From: Toxotes chatareus
Lineage: Eukaryota > Chordata > Actinopteri > Toxotidae
DNA: 64,000 nt
Assembly: GCA_016801885.1 (NCBI GenBank)
Contig: JAFBJY010001467.1
Coordinates: 1-64,000 of the forward strand
Direction of reading: 5' to 3'
The notes beneath the pieces are model-generated. The model saw only the letters and a program-made list of their open reading frames with translations, did not search any database and had not been told where the DNA came from. Below are positions 1 through 11,654 of this stretch, in pieces. Numbering within the stretch: the first letter of the stretch is position 1; each line of letters starts with the position of its first letter. A program made the translations under genes and the position numbers.

Positions 1-430
1 GACTGACATGACAGAAGTTTTTTGTCCAAGACAATGTAAAAAGTGAAAACCTGGGTCTTTGAAGTTTCTGTGGAAAGAAGATATGGCTGATGGGTTTCCT
101 TCAGTGGTCAGGAGATGATCCTCAAGGCTTTGGGATGACTGAAACAAGAGAAATATGTTTACAAAATGTGCTTACTCAGCAACATCTACAGTATTTGGAA
201 GTTTTGACAAACCTTCTGAAATTTTACCAGATGATCCGCTGCCTCTCTGACGCTGATCTTTGTGGGACGCTTTCTTCCAGCTGGTTGTGGAGTGAGAAGA
301 CGAAGCAGCACCAGAAGAGAAGCCATGTTGCTGTCCCACTCTTGGGGACAGAGAGAAAAAGTACTTTTTACACTCATTATATATATTAAGTAGTATGTTT
401 ATGATATTACTCTGTGCATTGTTCTAATGG
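1..430. other. unrecognised left flank
   Basis: Open frames of up to about 100 codons exist on both strands, but neither shows a motif I recognise. No splice pattern or repeat relation to the rest of the window was found. The satellite begins just after it. I assign no function. Confidence 0.3.
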
Positions 431-3400
431 TTTTACTATGATCTTAACCAGGGTCTGTTTTGACCGATTCTCAGGGGAGCAAAGATAGAGACATGGGACC
501 TTGTCCCACCCCATTTTGTGTGTGTACCCCAGTCCAACGGTACCACCCTCAGTCCCAGGGACTTAGGGTTCTGGAGTTATGGGCATTTGAAGTTCCCCCA
601 AATAGTGGGAGTTGGGAGAGTGAAAATTTGGGGTTTTAACCAGGGTCAGTTTAATCCGATTCTCAGGGAGCAAGATAGAGACATGGGGACCTTGTCCCTA
701 CCCCCATTTGTGGGTACCCCGAGTCAAACAGGTACCACCTTGGAGTCTCTAGGACTTAGGGTTCCAGAGTATATGAGCATTTGAAGTTCCTCCATATAAG
801 TGAGTTGGGGCGTGAAGGGCCACACCTGTGAGAGACCAAAGTGATCCCATAGAAAGTGTTTAGGAGCACGTTTCAGAGCCCAAGGAGTTGTTTGGACCCC
901 CCTTTTGTGGTACTTTTTGTAAAGTTGAAGTTGGTGTTAGGGTTGCTAAGAGTGTACAGGGCTTGGAGTTTTAACCAGGGTCTGTTTGACCGCTCCTCAG
1001 GGGAGCAAGATAGAGACATGGGACCTTGTCCTACCACCCCCCATTTGTGTGTACCCTAAGTTCACAACGGGTACCACCCTTGAGTCTCTAGGGACTTAGG
1101 GTTCTGTAGTTATTAGCATTTGAATTTCCCCAAATAAGGGAGTTGGGAGAGTGAAAATTTGGGGTTTTAACCAGGGTCAGATTTAACCGATCCTCAGGGG
1201 AGCAGGATAGAGACATGGGACCTTGTCCTACCCCCCCATTTGTGGGTACCCCGAATCCAACGGTACCACCCTTGAGTCTCTAGGTCTAAGTGTTCCAGAG
1301 TTATGAGCATTTGAAGTTCCTCCATATAAGTGAGTTGGGAGAGTGAAAGTTTTCCTAATTGTGAGAGGCCAAAAGTGTTCCCCCAGAAAGTGTTTAGGAG
1401 CACGTTTCAGAGCCTAAGGAGTGGTTTGGACCCCCCTTTTTGTGGTACTTTTTGTAAAGTTGAAGTTGGTGTTTAGGGTTGCTAAGACTGTACAGGGCCT
1501 AAGTGTGAGAGGCAAAAAGTGTTCCCCCAGAAAGTGTTTAGGAGCACGTTTCAGAGCCTAAGGAGTGGTTTGGACCCCCCTTTTTGTGGTACTTTTTGTC
1601 AAGTTGAAGTTGGTGTTTAGGGTTGTTAAGACTGTACAGGGCTTGGAGTTTTAACCAGGGTCTGTATTGAAAGATTCTCAGAGGAGCAAGATAGAGACAT
1701 GGGACCTTGTCCTACTCCCCCCCATTTGTGGTACTTTAGTCCAACGGTACCACCCTTGAGTCTTTAGGACTTAGGGTTCTGGAGTTATGAGCATTTGAAG
1801 TTCCTCCATATAAATGAGATGGGAGCGTGAAAATTTGCCTGAGAGTCCTGCAAAAAGCGATCCCCAGAAAGTGTTTAGGAGCACGTTTCAGAACCTAAGG
1901 AGTTGTTTGGACCCCCCTTTTTGTGGTACTTTTGTCAAGTTGAAGTTGGTGTTTAGGGTTGTTAAGACTGTACAGGGCTTGGAGTTTTAACCAGGTCTGT
2001 GTTGACCGATTCTCAGAGGAGCAAGATAGAGACATGGGACCTTGTCCTACTCCCCCATTTGTGTGTACCAGAGTCCATGGTACCACCCTCGAGTCTCTAG
2101 GACTAAGGGTTCTGGAGTTATAGCATTTGAAGTTCCACCAAATAAGGGAGTTGGGAGAGTGAAAATTTGGGGTTTTAACCAGGGTCAGTTTAACTGATTC
2201 TCATGAGAGCAAGATAGAGCCCTAACATGGGACCTTGTCCTACCCCCCATTTGTGGGTACCCAGGTCCAACGGTACCACCCTTGAGTCTCTAGGATTTAG
2301 GGTTCCAGAGTTAGGAGTGGTTTGAAGTTCCTCCATATCAAGTGAGATGGGGCGTGAAAATTTGCCTGAGAGTCCAAAAGTGTCCCCCAGAAAGTGTTTA
2401 GGAGCACGTTTCAGAACCTAAGGAGTTGTTTGGACCCCCTTTTTGTGGTACTTTTGTAAAGTTGAAGTTGGTGTTTGAGGGTTGCTAAGTGTACAGGGCT
2501 ACAGGCCTAAGTGTGAGAGGCCAAAAGTGATTCCCCAGAAAGTGTTTAGGAGTGCGTTTCAGAGCCTAAGGAGTTGTTTGGACCCCCCCTTTTGTGGTAC
2601 TTTTGTAAAGTTGAAGTTGGTGTTTAGGGTTGTTAAGACTGTACAGGGCTTGAGGCCTAAAGTTTTAACCAGGGTCTAGGAGTATTGAGCCCTTGGATTC
2701 TCAGGGGAGCAAGATAGAGACATAAAGGTGGTTTGTCCTACCCCCCATTTGTGTGTACCCCCCAGAGTCCAACGGTACCACCCTTGAGTCTCTAGGACTT
2801 AGGGTTCTAGAGTTATGAGCATTTGAAGTTCCACCAAATAAGGGAGTTGGGAGAGTGAAAATTTGGGGGTTTTAACCAGGGTCGAGTTTTAACAGATTCT
2901 CAGGGGAGCAAGATAAAGACATGGGACCTTGTCCTACCCCCATTTGTGGGTACCCTGAGTCCAAGTTACCACCCTTGAGAGTCTCTAGGACTTACAGGGT
3001 TCTGTGAGTTAGAGCATTTGAAGTTCCTCCATATAAGTGAGTTGGGAGCGCCTCAGGAGTGGTTTGGACCCCCCTTTTTTGTGGTACTTTTGTAAAAGTT
3101 GAAGTTGGTGTTTAGGGTTGCTAAGAGTGTACAGGGCTCACAGGCCTAAGTGTGAGAGGCCAAAGTGTTCCCCCAGAAAGTGTTTAGGAGCTGCGTTTCA
3201 GAGCCTCAGGAGTGGTTTGGACCCCCCCTTTTTGTGGTACTTTTGTAAAGTTGAAGTTGGTGTTTTAGGGTTGCTGAGTGTACAGGGCCTAAGTGAGAGG
3301 CCAAAAGTGTTCCCCCAGAAAGTGTTTAGGGAGCACGTTTCAGAGCCTAAGGAGTTGTTTGGACCCCCCTTTTTGTGGTACTTTTGTCAAGTTGAAGTGG

Positions 3401-4042
3401 TGGTGTTTGGTGGTTAAGGAGTGTACAGGGTCACAGGGAGTTTTAAGGCCAGGGTCTGTTCCCCGATTCTCAGGGAGCAGGATAGAGACATGGGACCTTT
3501 TCCTACCCCCCTTTTGTGGTACTTTTGAGTCCAACGGTACCACCCTCAGTCTCTGGACTTAGGGTTCAGAGCTATGAGCATTTGAAGTCCACCAAGGCAA
3601 AAGGAGTTGGGAGAGGGAGAAAGTTTCTTCAGGGTCAGAGGCGCGTTCTCAGGGGCAAGATCAGACATGGGGTTTGGACCCCCCATTTGTGTGTACCCCC
3701 TTTGGTACCACCAAGTTGAAGTTGGTGTTTAGGGGTTGCTAAGAGTGTACAGGGCCACAGTGAGAGAGGCCAAAAGTGTTCCCCAGAAAGTGTTTAGGAG
3801 CTGACGTTTCAGGGCCTCAGGAGTGGTTTGGACCCCCCTTTTGTGGTACTTTTTGTCAAGTTGAAGTTGGTGTTTAGGGTTGCTGAGTGTACAGGGCTCA
3901 CAGGCCTAAGTGTGAGAGGCCAAAAGTGTTCCCCCCAGAAAGTGTTTAGGAGCACGTTTCAGGAGCCTCAGGAGTGGTTTGGACCCCCCTTTTGTGGTAC
4001 TTTTGTAAAGTTGAAGTTGGTGTTTAGGGTTGCTAAGAGTGT
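431..4042 (+). repeat. composite satellite array of A (about 195 bp) and B (about 143 bp) units
   Basis: Two unit types alternate. Type A is marked by AGATAGAGACATGGGACC and a later GGACTTAGGGTTC (markers near 490, 680, 1013, 1212, 1697, 2031, 2226, 2720, 2921, 3487, 3665). Type B is marked by CAGAAAGTGTTTAGGAG and GTACAGGGC (near 852, 1385, 1527, 1866, 2391, 2534, 3174, 3317, 3785, 3938). The order reads A A B, A A B B, A B, A A B B, A A (partial B) B B, A A B B, which is a higher-order arrangement. Units differ by many short indels, often in runs of C, G or T. Open frames inside are repeat-derived (a conserved peptide recurs) and I do not treat them as genes. The array stops at the 5' end of a LINE and does not resume beyond it. 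Confidence 0.9.
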
Positions 4043-4379
4043 TACTTCCGGCGCTGTGGGAGACGGCTGCCTTACCAGCCGCCTCCTACACACCCGAGCG
4101 CTTTTTTCTTCTATTTAACTGTTTTATCGTTATTTTTATGTTACTTTTCTTACGATCCTATGGATATTTTGCATTCTAACATGGCACTGCCATGCAACAG
4201 CCGCCTCGTCTATTCAAGAGAGGAACTTTTTGCACTAAAGACCAACGTTGGAATGCAGCACAACGCATCGGGCAGAGTTGAGGAGGAAGTTCAGAGGCTG
4301 CAAGGCAGGAGCGGTTTAAAGGCTACACAAAGACGCTTCAAGCCAGCGATCCCCCTATTTTAATGGGGAACGCCAACTC

Positions 4380-5232
4380 ATTACCGAACAAGATGGATGA
4401 GCTGCTTGCACTGAACAACCAACGGAGTTACCGCGGAGTGCAGCTTATACATCTTCACAGAGACGTGGCTCACCGATGTGATACCGACGCTAATGTGGAT
4501 CTACCGGTTTTACTACTGTGAGAGCCGACAGAGACACTAACGCTATGGAAGAGCAGAGGTGGAGGGGTTATCATCTATGTGAACAAACGTTGGTGTTGCC
4601 CGGACATGTCTCAGTGAAAAGGTACTGTGTTGTAAGGACTTGGAGCTGCTAGCCGTTAGCCTGCGGCCATATTACTTGCCAAGGGAGCTTAGTCACGTGA
4701 TTGTACTCGGTGTTTACATTCCGAAGCGCAGATGCATCAGCTGCCTGTGAGAAGATACACAGTGACTGCGTAGACTACAGACTAGGCACCCTGATGCGCT
4801 TATGGTCATATCTGGGGACTTTAACCACGCTACCCTGGACTCTACCTTGGCCTCCTTCTACCAGGCTGTAGACTGTCCCACGAGGCATAACAGAACAATA
4901 GACCTGCTGTATGCCAATGTGAAGGACGCTTACAGAGCCTCCCTCCCCCCACTCGGAAAGTCTGACCACAATCTGGTTCACCTACAGCCACAGTACACCC
5001 CCTGGTCAAGAGGGTGTCTAGAACCACACACTCAATCAGGAAGTGGTCACCTGAGGCAGAGGATGCTCTGAGAGACTGCTTTGACATCACTGACTGGGAT
5101 GTACTGCTGAACCATCATGGAGAGGACATTGAGCAGCAGGCTCACTGTCTGACTGACTACTTAAACTTCTGTTTGGATGCAGTCTCCCCAACAAGTCTGT
5201 ACGGTGTTATCCAAATAACAAACCTTGGGTGA
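4380..5232 (+). pseudogene. LINE endonuclease and linker region, broken
   Basis: A short frame starting at 4802 contains a GDFNH motif, then a TIDLLYAN-type segment, then SDHNLVHL, which match the late motifs of the exonuclease/endonuclease/phosphatase fold used by LINEs to nick target DNA. The earlier part (4380-4800) still shows pieces such as RGGGVIIYVN but with stops. Frame 5014-5232 holds the linker before the reverse transcriptase, with a KWSPEAEDALRDCF start. At least three frame breaks occur. Confidence 0.75.
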
Positions 5233-7086
5233 CACAAGATGTTAAAGCTGCCCTCAACAGGAAGAAGGCGGCTTTCATGAACAAAGACAGAGAGGCAATT
5301 AAATCAGCACAGCGGGAGGTGAAGCAATGCCTGAAAGAGGCAAAAGACACCTACAGGAGGAAGGTGGAGAAGAAGCTGAGTGAGAGACGCCTGAAGGAGG
5401 TCTGGGATGGTGTCAACACCATCACAGGCTTTAGGACAAAGGCCACAACAGCAGGGGGGACAATGGAGGACGCAAACAAGTTGAACAGCTTCTTCAACTG
5501 CTTTGACCAACCCACGCCCCCCTCCCCCACTGCAGCACACAACCTCCCTGACTCCATCCCCTGTGCAGCCCTCCCCCACCTCTCTACCCCCCCCCAACAC
5601 CCTCCACGACATAACAGCAGACCAGGTGAGGGGAGAACTGAGGAAACTTCACCCGAGGAAAGCAGCTGGCCCTGACAGAGTGCCTTCCTGCCTGCTTAGG
5701 ACCTGTGCTGCTGCACTGGGTGAACCACTCCAGCAGGTCTTCAACAACAGTCTACAGCTGGGGAGAGTGCCCACCCTGTGGAAAACATCCTGTATCGTCC
5801 CAGTACCAAAGAAAAACCGCCCAGGTGAGCTGAACGACTACAGACCAGTGGCACTCACATCCCAGCAGATGAAGACTATGGAGCTGCTCATCCTCAATCT
5901 CCTCAAGCCCCAAGTGCATCAGGCTCAGGACCTCTTCAGTTTGCCTATAGGGCAGGTGGGTGTGGAGGACACCATTCTCTACCTTCTACACCGTGTCCAA
6001 GTACATCTGGACAAGGGGAGGAGCACAGTGAGGATCTCTTTTGGATTTCTCAAGTGCCTTTAACACCATCCAGCCCCGATGCTACTGGACAAACTGAGGG
6101 GATGCAAGTAGAGCCCTACTTGGTGTCCTAGATTGCTGACTACCTCACGGAGAGACCGCAGTTTGTCAGGCTAAAGGACGCAACTTCAGACACTGTCATC
6201 AGCAGCAGCACAGGAGCACCCCAAGGATGGTGCTGGCCCCCTCCTCTTCACCCTCTACACCTCAGACTTCTGCTACAACTCAGAGTTGTGTCACATCCAG
6301 AAGTTTGCAGATGACACAGCCATCGTGGGATGTATCAGGGATGATGAAGAGGAGGAGTACAGGAACCTAGTCTGTGACTTTGTTGCCTGGAGTCAGATGA
6401 ACCATCTCCAGCTCAACACCTCCAAGACTAAGGAGCTGGTCATCGACTTCAGGAAGTCCAGCCCACAACCACGGTCAGTGACCATCAAGGACGACGAGGT
6501 GGAGATTGTAGGCAACCACAAGTACCTTGGGCTGTGGCTGGACAACAAGCTGGACTGGTCATACTGTACAGATCACCTGTACAAGAAGGGCCAGAGCTGT
6601 CTGTACTTCCCATGGAGACTGGGGTCCTTTAACATCTGTAGAAAACTCCTGTGGATGTTTTACCAGTCTGTGGTGGCTAGTACACTTTTTATGCTGTTGT
6701 CTGTTGGGGGCAGCATGCCAAAAAGGTGTGCTAACAGACTGGACAAACTCATCAGGCGGGCGGGCTCTGTGGTCGGCATAAAGCTGGACTCCCCTGGTGA
6801 CAGTGGCAGAGAAGAGATCACTAAAAAACTACTGGCTATTATGGGATGCCAGTCACCTCTGCACACTGTCATCAGTGCACAGAGGAGCCTGACTAGTAAC
6901 AGGCTGCTCCTCCCCAAGAGTCGGACCAACCGGCTCAGAGACTCCTTTGTCCCCAGAGCCATCAAACTATACAACACTGAATATGGCAGGTCCATGTGCA
7001 ATAACTCATGTGCAGTAATTTATTCTTTCCACCTCTTAGAGTGCAATGTTGGTTTGCAATGTTTGTATATACTTTATATATTTTAA
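5229..7086 (+). pseudogene. LINE reverse transcriptase, broken
   Basis: The frames at 5229-5675, 5503-6063 and 6286-7086 together cover most of an RT. Visible landmarks are an ADQVRGELRKLHPRKAAGPD segment, the VPKKNRPGELNDYRPVALTS segment, GAPQG-like sequence near 6218, and the catalytic FADDTAIVG at about 6301. The C-terminal third ends with PRAIKLYN, typical of this LINE group. Frames switch near 5600 and again between 6063 and 6286, where an in-frame stop also falls in the SAFN region. The 3' frame is open for 266 codons, so decay is moderate. Confidence 0.85.
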
Positions 7087-7318
7087 ATTTTATTTTAGTA
7101 CTAAGATTATTCAAGAGTTTATTTTACTTTTATATTTTATTTCATTTACATTCCATTTTTTTATACCAGCACCTTTTAGTTAGTTACTTTAGTAACTAAC
7201 TTAACTTAGTTAGTTACTTTTTACTTTTACTTTGTACTGCTTTACTGTGTTTTTTTTGGTTGTACTGCTGCTGGTACCCAAATTTTCCCCAAGGACCTCC
7301 CAAAGGGATTAATAAAGT

Positions 7319-7339
7319 ATATTCTATTCTATTCTATTC
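7319..7339 (+). repeat. (TATTC)n LINE tail
   Basis: Four tandem copies of the pentamer directly follow AATAAAG. Short tandem 3' tails of this kind are left by target-primed reverse transcription of CR1/L2-type LINEs. Confidence 0.85.
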
Positions 7340-7340
7340 G

Positions 7341-7447
7341 CAGTGCCAGTGTCATAACGCTAAGTCTTTCGCCTTTTACTAAAGACTTCCATGGAGAGAA
7401 CACCAATGAGTTGAAGTTATTTTTGGCTGGCTTGGCCTTATGGCTGG
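7341..7447 (+). ncRNA. U5 snRNA-like sequence (5' end altered)
   Basis: U5 pairs with exon ends in the spliceosome. The diagnostic loop CGCCTTTTACTAAAG is exact. The stem around it reads AAGTCTT (7362-7368) with AAGACTT (7382-7388), fully paired, although the common vertebrate stem, as I recall it, is AAATCTT/AAGATTT; the change is compensatory. A T-rich Sm-like site (TTATTTTTGG, 7418-7427) and a short 3' hairpin follow. The first 25 or so bases do not match U5, where the LINE tail now abuts, so this copy is 5' damaged or replaced. Likely a variant-derived pseudogene. Confidence 0.75.
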
Positions 7448-7700
7448 AAGCTCTTTTGAGTTGGTGAAAAGTCAAACATCTTTATAGGCTGCCACAAGTG
7501 TGAAGCTCCCTGTCCGACTTTGCTCTTTCTTTACATGGAAGAAATGCTAGATGTCATTTTGCTGGTATACTTTATTTTTTAGGCTTTGGTGGGGATGCTG
7601 GCGTCTTTGAGAAAGAAGAAAGTGTACCACGTGGGCCTTTGCTTTTCTTTCCCAAGAGACAGCTTGACTAGTGGCTTTGTGGACAGACTGCAAAGCTGAC
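7448..7700 (+). repeat. snRNA-gene flanking DNA, fragmentary copy
   Basis: The stretch 7453-7483 matches the upstream flank of the U2 copy at 34.9 kb (there at 34,928-34,958 in the other orientation). 7495-7594 matches the DNA upstream of the U5 fragment at 35.0 kb, including TCCGACTTTGCT and AGGCTTTGGTGGGG. 7665-7700 matches the GACAGACTGCAAA repeat at 35.2 and 35.5 kb. Relative orders and orientations differ between the two loci, so the pieces were reshuffled. Confidence 0.75.
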
Positions 7701-10354
7701 ATATACAACTGCAGCTCATACTTACTGGCTGTGTTGCTGTGCTGAGCCCCCTCGAATTTGAATGTGAATGCAGATGTGGCCTGTTAAAGCTCCAGCTCAG
7801 TAAATAGATTTTTAACCTCCAACACTTTGCTCTGAAGAGTCAGTGACAGGCAGCTGAGTGGAACCAAGCAGAGAGGAGAAGTCAGTCAATGTGACGTTCG
7901 CCTCCACTTCACACACTCCTCACACAACCACAAAGCAGGTGGAGAATGTGTAATAGTGATGTATATGTGTCCTTTCACAGACACAAATATTATCACTGTT
8001 ATATTTGGAGGAACAAAGTGGTGGCGGAGGTGATCTCACAGACACAGAGAGCAGCAGTGTGGACAGTCTGTAGGAGGGTGTGCATGTGTTTGCCTGAGGA
8101 AACAACAAGACAATTTTGGTGTTTGAGTGTGTTTCTGACTTTAGGAGCATGTAGAAAGTTTGTGTTTTATCTTTGATGTAATTCTAGTCTTTGCTAAATG
8201 ACCATTTGCTTCTATCGTCTCTGTATGTGGATGATAATGACATGAAAAGTAAAGCTGAAGGTGAAATGAAGGAGATGCAGAGAGACAGTACAGGAAGGAG
8301 TGAGTCTACATAGAGACAGATGAAAGGAGGGAGAGAGAAACAGGTGGAGGAAGGAGAAGCTTGAAGTGGTGAGTTTTCAATACACTGAATAAAACACAGC
8401 TTTCCTCATAATTAATATTTTAAATGCACATCAAAACATTTGAGATTTTTAAATCAGCTCATGAGTCATTTTAAAATTCATTCCTGATGTCAAGGAGTAT
8501 AGCTTTTTCTGGGGCTTTTATTTTCCATGGTCCAGAATAAACTTTAAAAGATTAAACTAAGATGCATGAATGAAACTTCACTCCATCTCTGTTAGTGTTG
8601 ATGAAATCAGTACAGCAGGTGTCTCTACCTGTTTCTAGTTCTGCTTCCTTCATTGGAGCAGAGCTGTTTTCATCCTTCATGTCTCCACCTGTCTGATCCT
8701 ATTAGATCACAACACGCCTGCTGAGCTGATGATCCTTCATGATGGAGAAAATGAACATTTATTCAGCTGATAATAGGAAATGAGATTGGTTTTACTTCTG
8801 TCAAGGGAATTTATAGAATCTGTTTTTTGTTTGTGATGAAACTGAGATTTTATTTATTTTAAAATTTCAATAACTGGAAACAGCTTCTGAAGAAATGAAA
8901 GCTTATACTTTTCCTGTAGTCCTCAGTTTAAATGAAGGACACATCCTCACCTGATATGAAGTCAGGGTTTGTTCTATGGGACAGCCAGAGGAATGGTGTG
9001 TGTCCCGTCAGTGTCCAGTGAAGCTGATCCACAGCTGGACAGCTGTCCTCCTCCCAGCCTGTCTTCTGTCAGAGGGCTGGAGCTGCTCTCTTGTGTCCTG
9101 TCAGAGTTTGGACCTCAGTCTCTTCTCCACCAGTCTCCCCCAGACAGAGCAGCCACACACAGACTGTCCTCCGTCTTCTGTCCTTCAAACCAGGACAAAG
9201 CTCCATGTCTCCTTCAGTCTTCTCACTGTCATTGTCCTGCTGTCTGCTGTGACAGAGTAACAGAGCTGAAATAAGATCTGTGATATTGAAACTGAAAACC
9301 ATTCTGAACCTTCACTGATTTATTACTTTTATTTCATGCATCCAGGTAAAGAGATATGTTTTCTTCATTTTGAGTCAAATCTTGAATGATTTATTTTCAT
9401 CTAGTTTTACTTTACTTTTCAAAAACTGTGTGAGCATCTGGAACTTTGAAGATGAGGCTAGTTGCTTTAATCTCTGCCTTTCTTGATAAGAATCATTTCT
9501 TTGGCACTGACAGGCGTCTGTTGATGCTGCAGCTTCCAGTAATTATTCATCTTTTCTCCACCTCCTCCATTTCCTCCTCTCATCAGTTTTCTTCTACCAC
9601 CTGCTTCTTCTTTTCTCTTCTAACTGAACAGTGGCAGACGTTATTCTCTCAGGTGTGTGAAACAGTGTGCAGCTGCTTGTACAGTGAATAACATAGTGAT
9701 GAGTCTGATTATGCAGGCAGGTAGTCGTTCATTCATCAGCCCAAAGTTAATTAAGCTGAAACAGACATTTACTAGTTTAGAGTCATTAATGAACAGAGTT
9801 TGCTTTGGGAAATTTACAAAAGTCCTGAGTTTGTAGTGGATGAAGATTCTCTCCATATTCCTGACACATCCACTGATTCATTTTATCTGATTTTCAAAAC
9901 CTCTGAAAAGAAGAAAACAAAGGAAAATGTTCTTCACAGCAGATTTTAGTCTTCAAATATACAAGCATTGTTTCTCCTTTTTCAAACAGTAAAAACAACG
10001 AAACATTAAACTTCTTTTTTCTTTACACAAATCATGATGAATTATCATTGATGTTTATTCCTCAGTGCTGGTGCAGAAAATGATTTACGCTCTGCATCTA
10101 CATGCTGCATGGCTGTGTTTGAACTGGTTTGAAGTCCAGACTTAACTGGCTGTATCATAAACCACAGTGTTTGAAGACGGATATTGTGCAGAGCTACAAA
10201 GCTAAATAACCTTGGAATTTATTAGGTATTTGTTGATTATGAGCTGCTCTGACATGACACAAACCTAACGATGGCTTCCAGTTCCTCCACATTTAATTCC
10301 GTGCTCTCACAACGACTTTCTGTCTTTTGGTAAACACGTTGCTGTTTTGCTCTG
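7701..10354. other. no gene recognised
   Basis: AT-rich sequence without clear exons. Between 8941 and 9302 two overlapping plus-strand frames of 94-101 codons and one minus-strand frame are open together, with a serine/leucine/cysteine-rich composition. They show no motif and are probably chance or an eroded exon. Confidence 0.4.
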
Positions 10355-11640
10355 ATTAGGGCAGTTGCTAGGATTTCTGGGCCCCTGAAAGAATATCGTG
10401 TGGGCCCCTCTACCCCATTCATTGCCACCTTCAATTTTCTTGTTTTTCAGTGTTCTTGACGGTTCCTGGTGTAATACACTCAATTTGTTTCCTTTTTACG
10501 ACGAACGACTTCACAAGTCAGAGTATCATTATGTAAATTATGTACTATTAGTTGTCTTATTCTCATTTCACTGATTAGCAACACGTTATTACACCTCTGA
10601 TTGCAAATACATTTTATTTTTATGACTTGCATTTTTTAAAAATATAATTTTCAGATCAATATCATCATAAAGACAGAATGCATTCTATGCCTGCAAATAC
10701 ATTTTCAATTAACCACTCAACAAATAGGTAGTGGGTATTTTATTGTATTTAACAATCAAGCACTGATATGCAAAAAAACAAATTGTCCTGGCTCAAGATA
10801 GTCCACAGGTAAATTTGGAGCATTTAACTTAAATGTGCAAGTAAAACAAAGAGCACATGGAATACGTTGTTGTAAAACCTTCGTCAGATGCTCATAATTA
10901 CTGAGTAGAACTTGAATGCGTCATAATACAATTCAATGCAGAATTGTACTCTGAGTGGGCGCATACTGGAGCACTGTCCGACAGTGATATGTGTGAAACA
11001 CAGTCACTGACTGTAGCCCCTAAATTAGTAACGTTCAGTTATTGCTACTCTAGGAACCGTTACTCTACAGTGAACTGGCGACTTTTTTATTTTTTAAATG
11101 AACTAGTGACTTGTCCAGAGTGTAGCGCGGCCAGATGACAGTTAACGCAGGCTCCAGCCTGCGCCCCGTCAAACGTAACGTTACAGACAGAAATGAATGA
11201 ACAAGTAGCCTAATTGTTTCATAGTTTTACTCTCACCATTCACAGAAAAAAAGTTTTTAATGTTCTGGGCCCCTGCTCTGCAGCTCCTACTCCTGGCCTC
11301 CTTTTTAAGTCTTTTTTGGTGTCCGGACTTGTGTTTTTTGGGAGCCATCCTAACCCTGCTGGAGTTCGCTCGCGCTCCGCTCACTTGAGGAAGAACGAAC
11401 AGCGGTGTGGACCAAACCATTTTTAAAAAGGGGCCAAGGAGGTTATTGAAATTATTAAAATTGGAATATTGTATGACTTGTGGCTTTGTTTTAATTCAGA
11501 GTCATTCGTATGAATATATATTAGTTCAGTGTATGCATAATCATTTTGTCATAGAGGCTACTGGGGGCTGTGTGTGGGCCCTAGCGGGCTGTGGGCCCTT
11601 ATAATTGTCATCACCTTTCCCCCTATACGACGGCGCTGGC
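10355..11640. mobile_element. possible non-autonomous DNA transposon or other repeat
   Basis: The left end carries CAGTTGCTAGGATTTCTGGG and the right end, read in reverse, CAGCGCCGTCGTATAGGGGG. Both lead into GGGCCC-rich stretches (10,380; 11,270; 11,570). This look is shared by hAT-like non-autonomous repeats, but the ends match only weakly and no target duplication was confirmed. No coding potential was found. Confidence 0.3.
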
Positions 11641-11654
11641 TGCAGGTACACATG

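Larger units (their letters stand above)
4043..7340 (+). mobile_element. LINE non-LTR retrotransposon (CR1/L2/Rex1 type), near full length, inactive
   Basis: The element begins with a GC-rich leader (ACTTCCGGCGCTGTGGGAG) and carries, in order, an apurinic endonuclease remnant, a reverse transcriptase remnant, an AATAAA at 7311 and a pentanucleotide tail (TATTC)n. This is the layout of Jockey-superfamily LINEs common in teleosts. Many stops and frameshifts break the protein, so it cannot be autonomous. The 5' end sits directly on the satellite and the 3' tail abuts a U5 snRNA-like sequence. I saw no clear target-site duplication. The exact family cannot be fixed by eye. Confidence 0.85.

Noticed and set aside
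518..3719. Several plus-strand frames of 65-99 codons in the satellite
   Set aside because: The peptides repeat with unit periodicity and shift frame from unit to unit, as expected from a tandem array.
5304..5612. Minus-strand frames across the LINE
   Set aside because: Shadows of the plus-strand RT frame; no independent motifs.
8969..9302. Three overlapping frames of 77-101 codons
   Set aside because: Both strands and two plus frames are open over the same bases; no domain, splice site or second copy supports any of them.
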